A stretch of DNA of 6,651 bases, from contig JAHAYB010000240.1 in assembly GCA_018384835.1 (NCBI GenBank), positions 1 through 6,651 on the forward strand, in the 5' to 3' direction. This stretch comes from Comamonas sp. GTDB taxonomy: Bacteria; Pseudomonadota; Gammaproteobacteria; Burkholderiales; Burkholderiaceae_C. Numbering within the stretch: position 1 is the stretch's first letter; each line of letters begins with the position of its first letter. The position numbers were made by a program, and so were the translations under genes. Below the pieces are notes generated by a model. That model had not been told where the DNA came from. It saw only the letters and a list, made by a program, of their open reading frames with translations, and did no database searches. Below are positions 6,305 through 6,651 of the stretch, in pieces.

Positions 6305-6651
6305 GCACAAACCAGCCCGAACATTCATCCCCCACGCCAGCACCCGCCAAACCCAGCCTGCGCCAGCGCTTCAATATCTCGCGCTGGGCGCTGGAGCACA
6401 TACCGCTGACCCGCTATTTGATGCTGGTGATTTTGCTGCTGGGCGCTCTGGCCTACTTCCAACTGGGGCAGGATGAAGACCCGCCCTTTGTCTTTCGCGC
6501 TATGGTGGTGCGCACCTTTTGGCCAGGCGCTACCGCCCAGCAGGTGGCCGAGCAAGTCACCGACCGCATCGAGCGCGTGCTGCAAGAAGTGCCCTATGCC
6601 GACAAAATCAGCAGCTACTCCAAGCCGGGCGAATCGCTGGTGATTTTTCAG
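6301..6651 (+). CDS. RND efflux transporter permease subunit (3' truncated)
   Basis: The ATG at 6301 overlaps the adaptor TGA by ATGA, and the frame is open to the window edge, giving 117 codons of a protein that is normally over 1,000 residues. A Pro/Ser-rich cytosolic tail of about 20 residues precedes FNISRWALEHIPLTRY and the first transmembrane helix (about 39-55, YLMLVILLLGALAYFQL). GQDEDPPFVFR comes next, then the start of the first periplasmic pore domain with WPGATAQQVAEQVTDRIERVLQEVPYADKISSYSKPGES. That pattern is typical of proton-driven RND pumps; the LGQDEDPP version fits a TriC/VexF-like branch rather than AcrB itself. The transmembrane proton-relay residues lie beyond the edge. 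It should form one transcript with the adaptor. No TolC-like gene is visible, so the channel is either downstream or supplied from elsewhere. Confidence 0.93.
   Translation, partial: MSTNQPEHSSPTPAPAKPSLRQRFNISRWALEHIPLTRYLMLVILLLGALAYFQLGQDEDPPFVFRAMVVRTFWPGATAQQVAEQVTDRIERVLQEVPYADKISSYSKPGESLVIFQ

Noticed and set aside
1..6651. Undescribed defence, mobile or biosynthetic system
   Set aside because: Every substantial coding region belongs to a known housekeeping or transport family. There are no transposases, integrases, att-like repeats, CRISPR repeats or unexplained conserved frames.

Overview
The window looks like ordinary chromosome from a betaproteobacterium of order Burkholderiales. 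GC content is fairly high (I estimate near 60% by eye). The mog-yjgA set divergent from pmbA is an arrangement I recall from that order, and the YjgA N-terminus (KKGYYVKGEFVAEG) resembles Comamonadaceae versions as I remember them. Genus cannot be fixed from this sequence alone. I see no mobile element, CRISPR array, tRNA, rRNA, prophage gene or abrupt change in codon use.

Layout: (1) 1-1197, plus strand: a flavoprotein of the HI0933/YhiN-like family, cut by the left edge so that its N-terminal dinucleotide-binding loop lies outside. (2) 1219-2551, minus strand: yjgA followed by mog (molybdopterin adenylyltransferase), 13 bp apart and probably co-transcribed. They converge on the flavoprotein, with only 21 bp between the two stop codons. 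(3) 2552-2684: a 133-bp divergent intergenic region with a small dyad around a -10-like TATCAT. (4) 2685-5030, plus strand: pmbA/tldE and a drug/metabolite-family exporter closely resembling E. coli EamA, joined as TAA-ATG with no gap. (5) 5031-5143: a leader region with an imperfect 22-bp palindrome that could be an operator. (6) 5144-6651, plus strand: a lipoprotein periplasmic adaptor of an RND efflux pump, overlapping by ATGA the start of its inner-membrane RND permease, which the right edge cuts after 117 codons.

Functions: Mog acts late in molybdenum cofactor synthesis. YjgA is a 50S-associated assembly factor. PmbA is the non-catalytic partner of TldD in a metalloprotease that processes modified peptides. 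EamA-type proteins export cysteine-pathway metabolites. The last two genes form a tripartite efflux system whose outer-membrane channel is not visible. No undescribed system is apparent. The points worth checking are the RND-leader palindrome, the divergent promoter dyad, the pmbA-eamA coupling, and the alanine-rich insert with acidic tail in YjgA.
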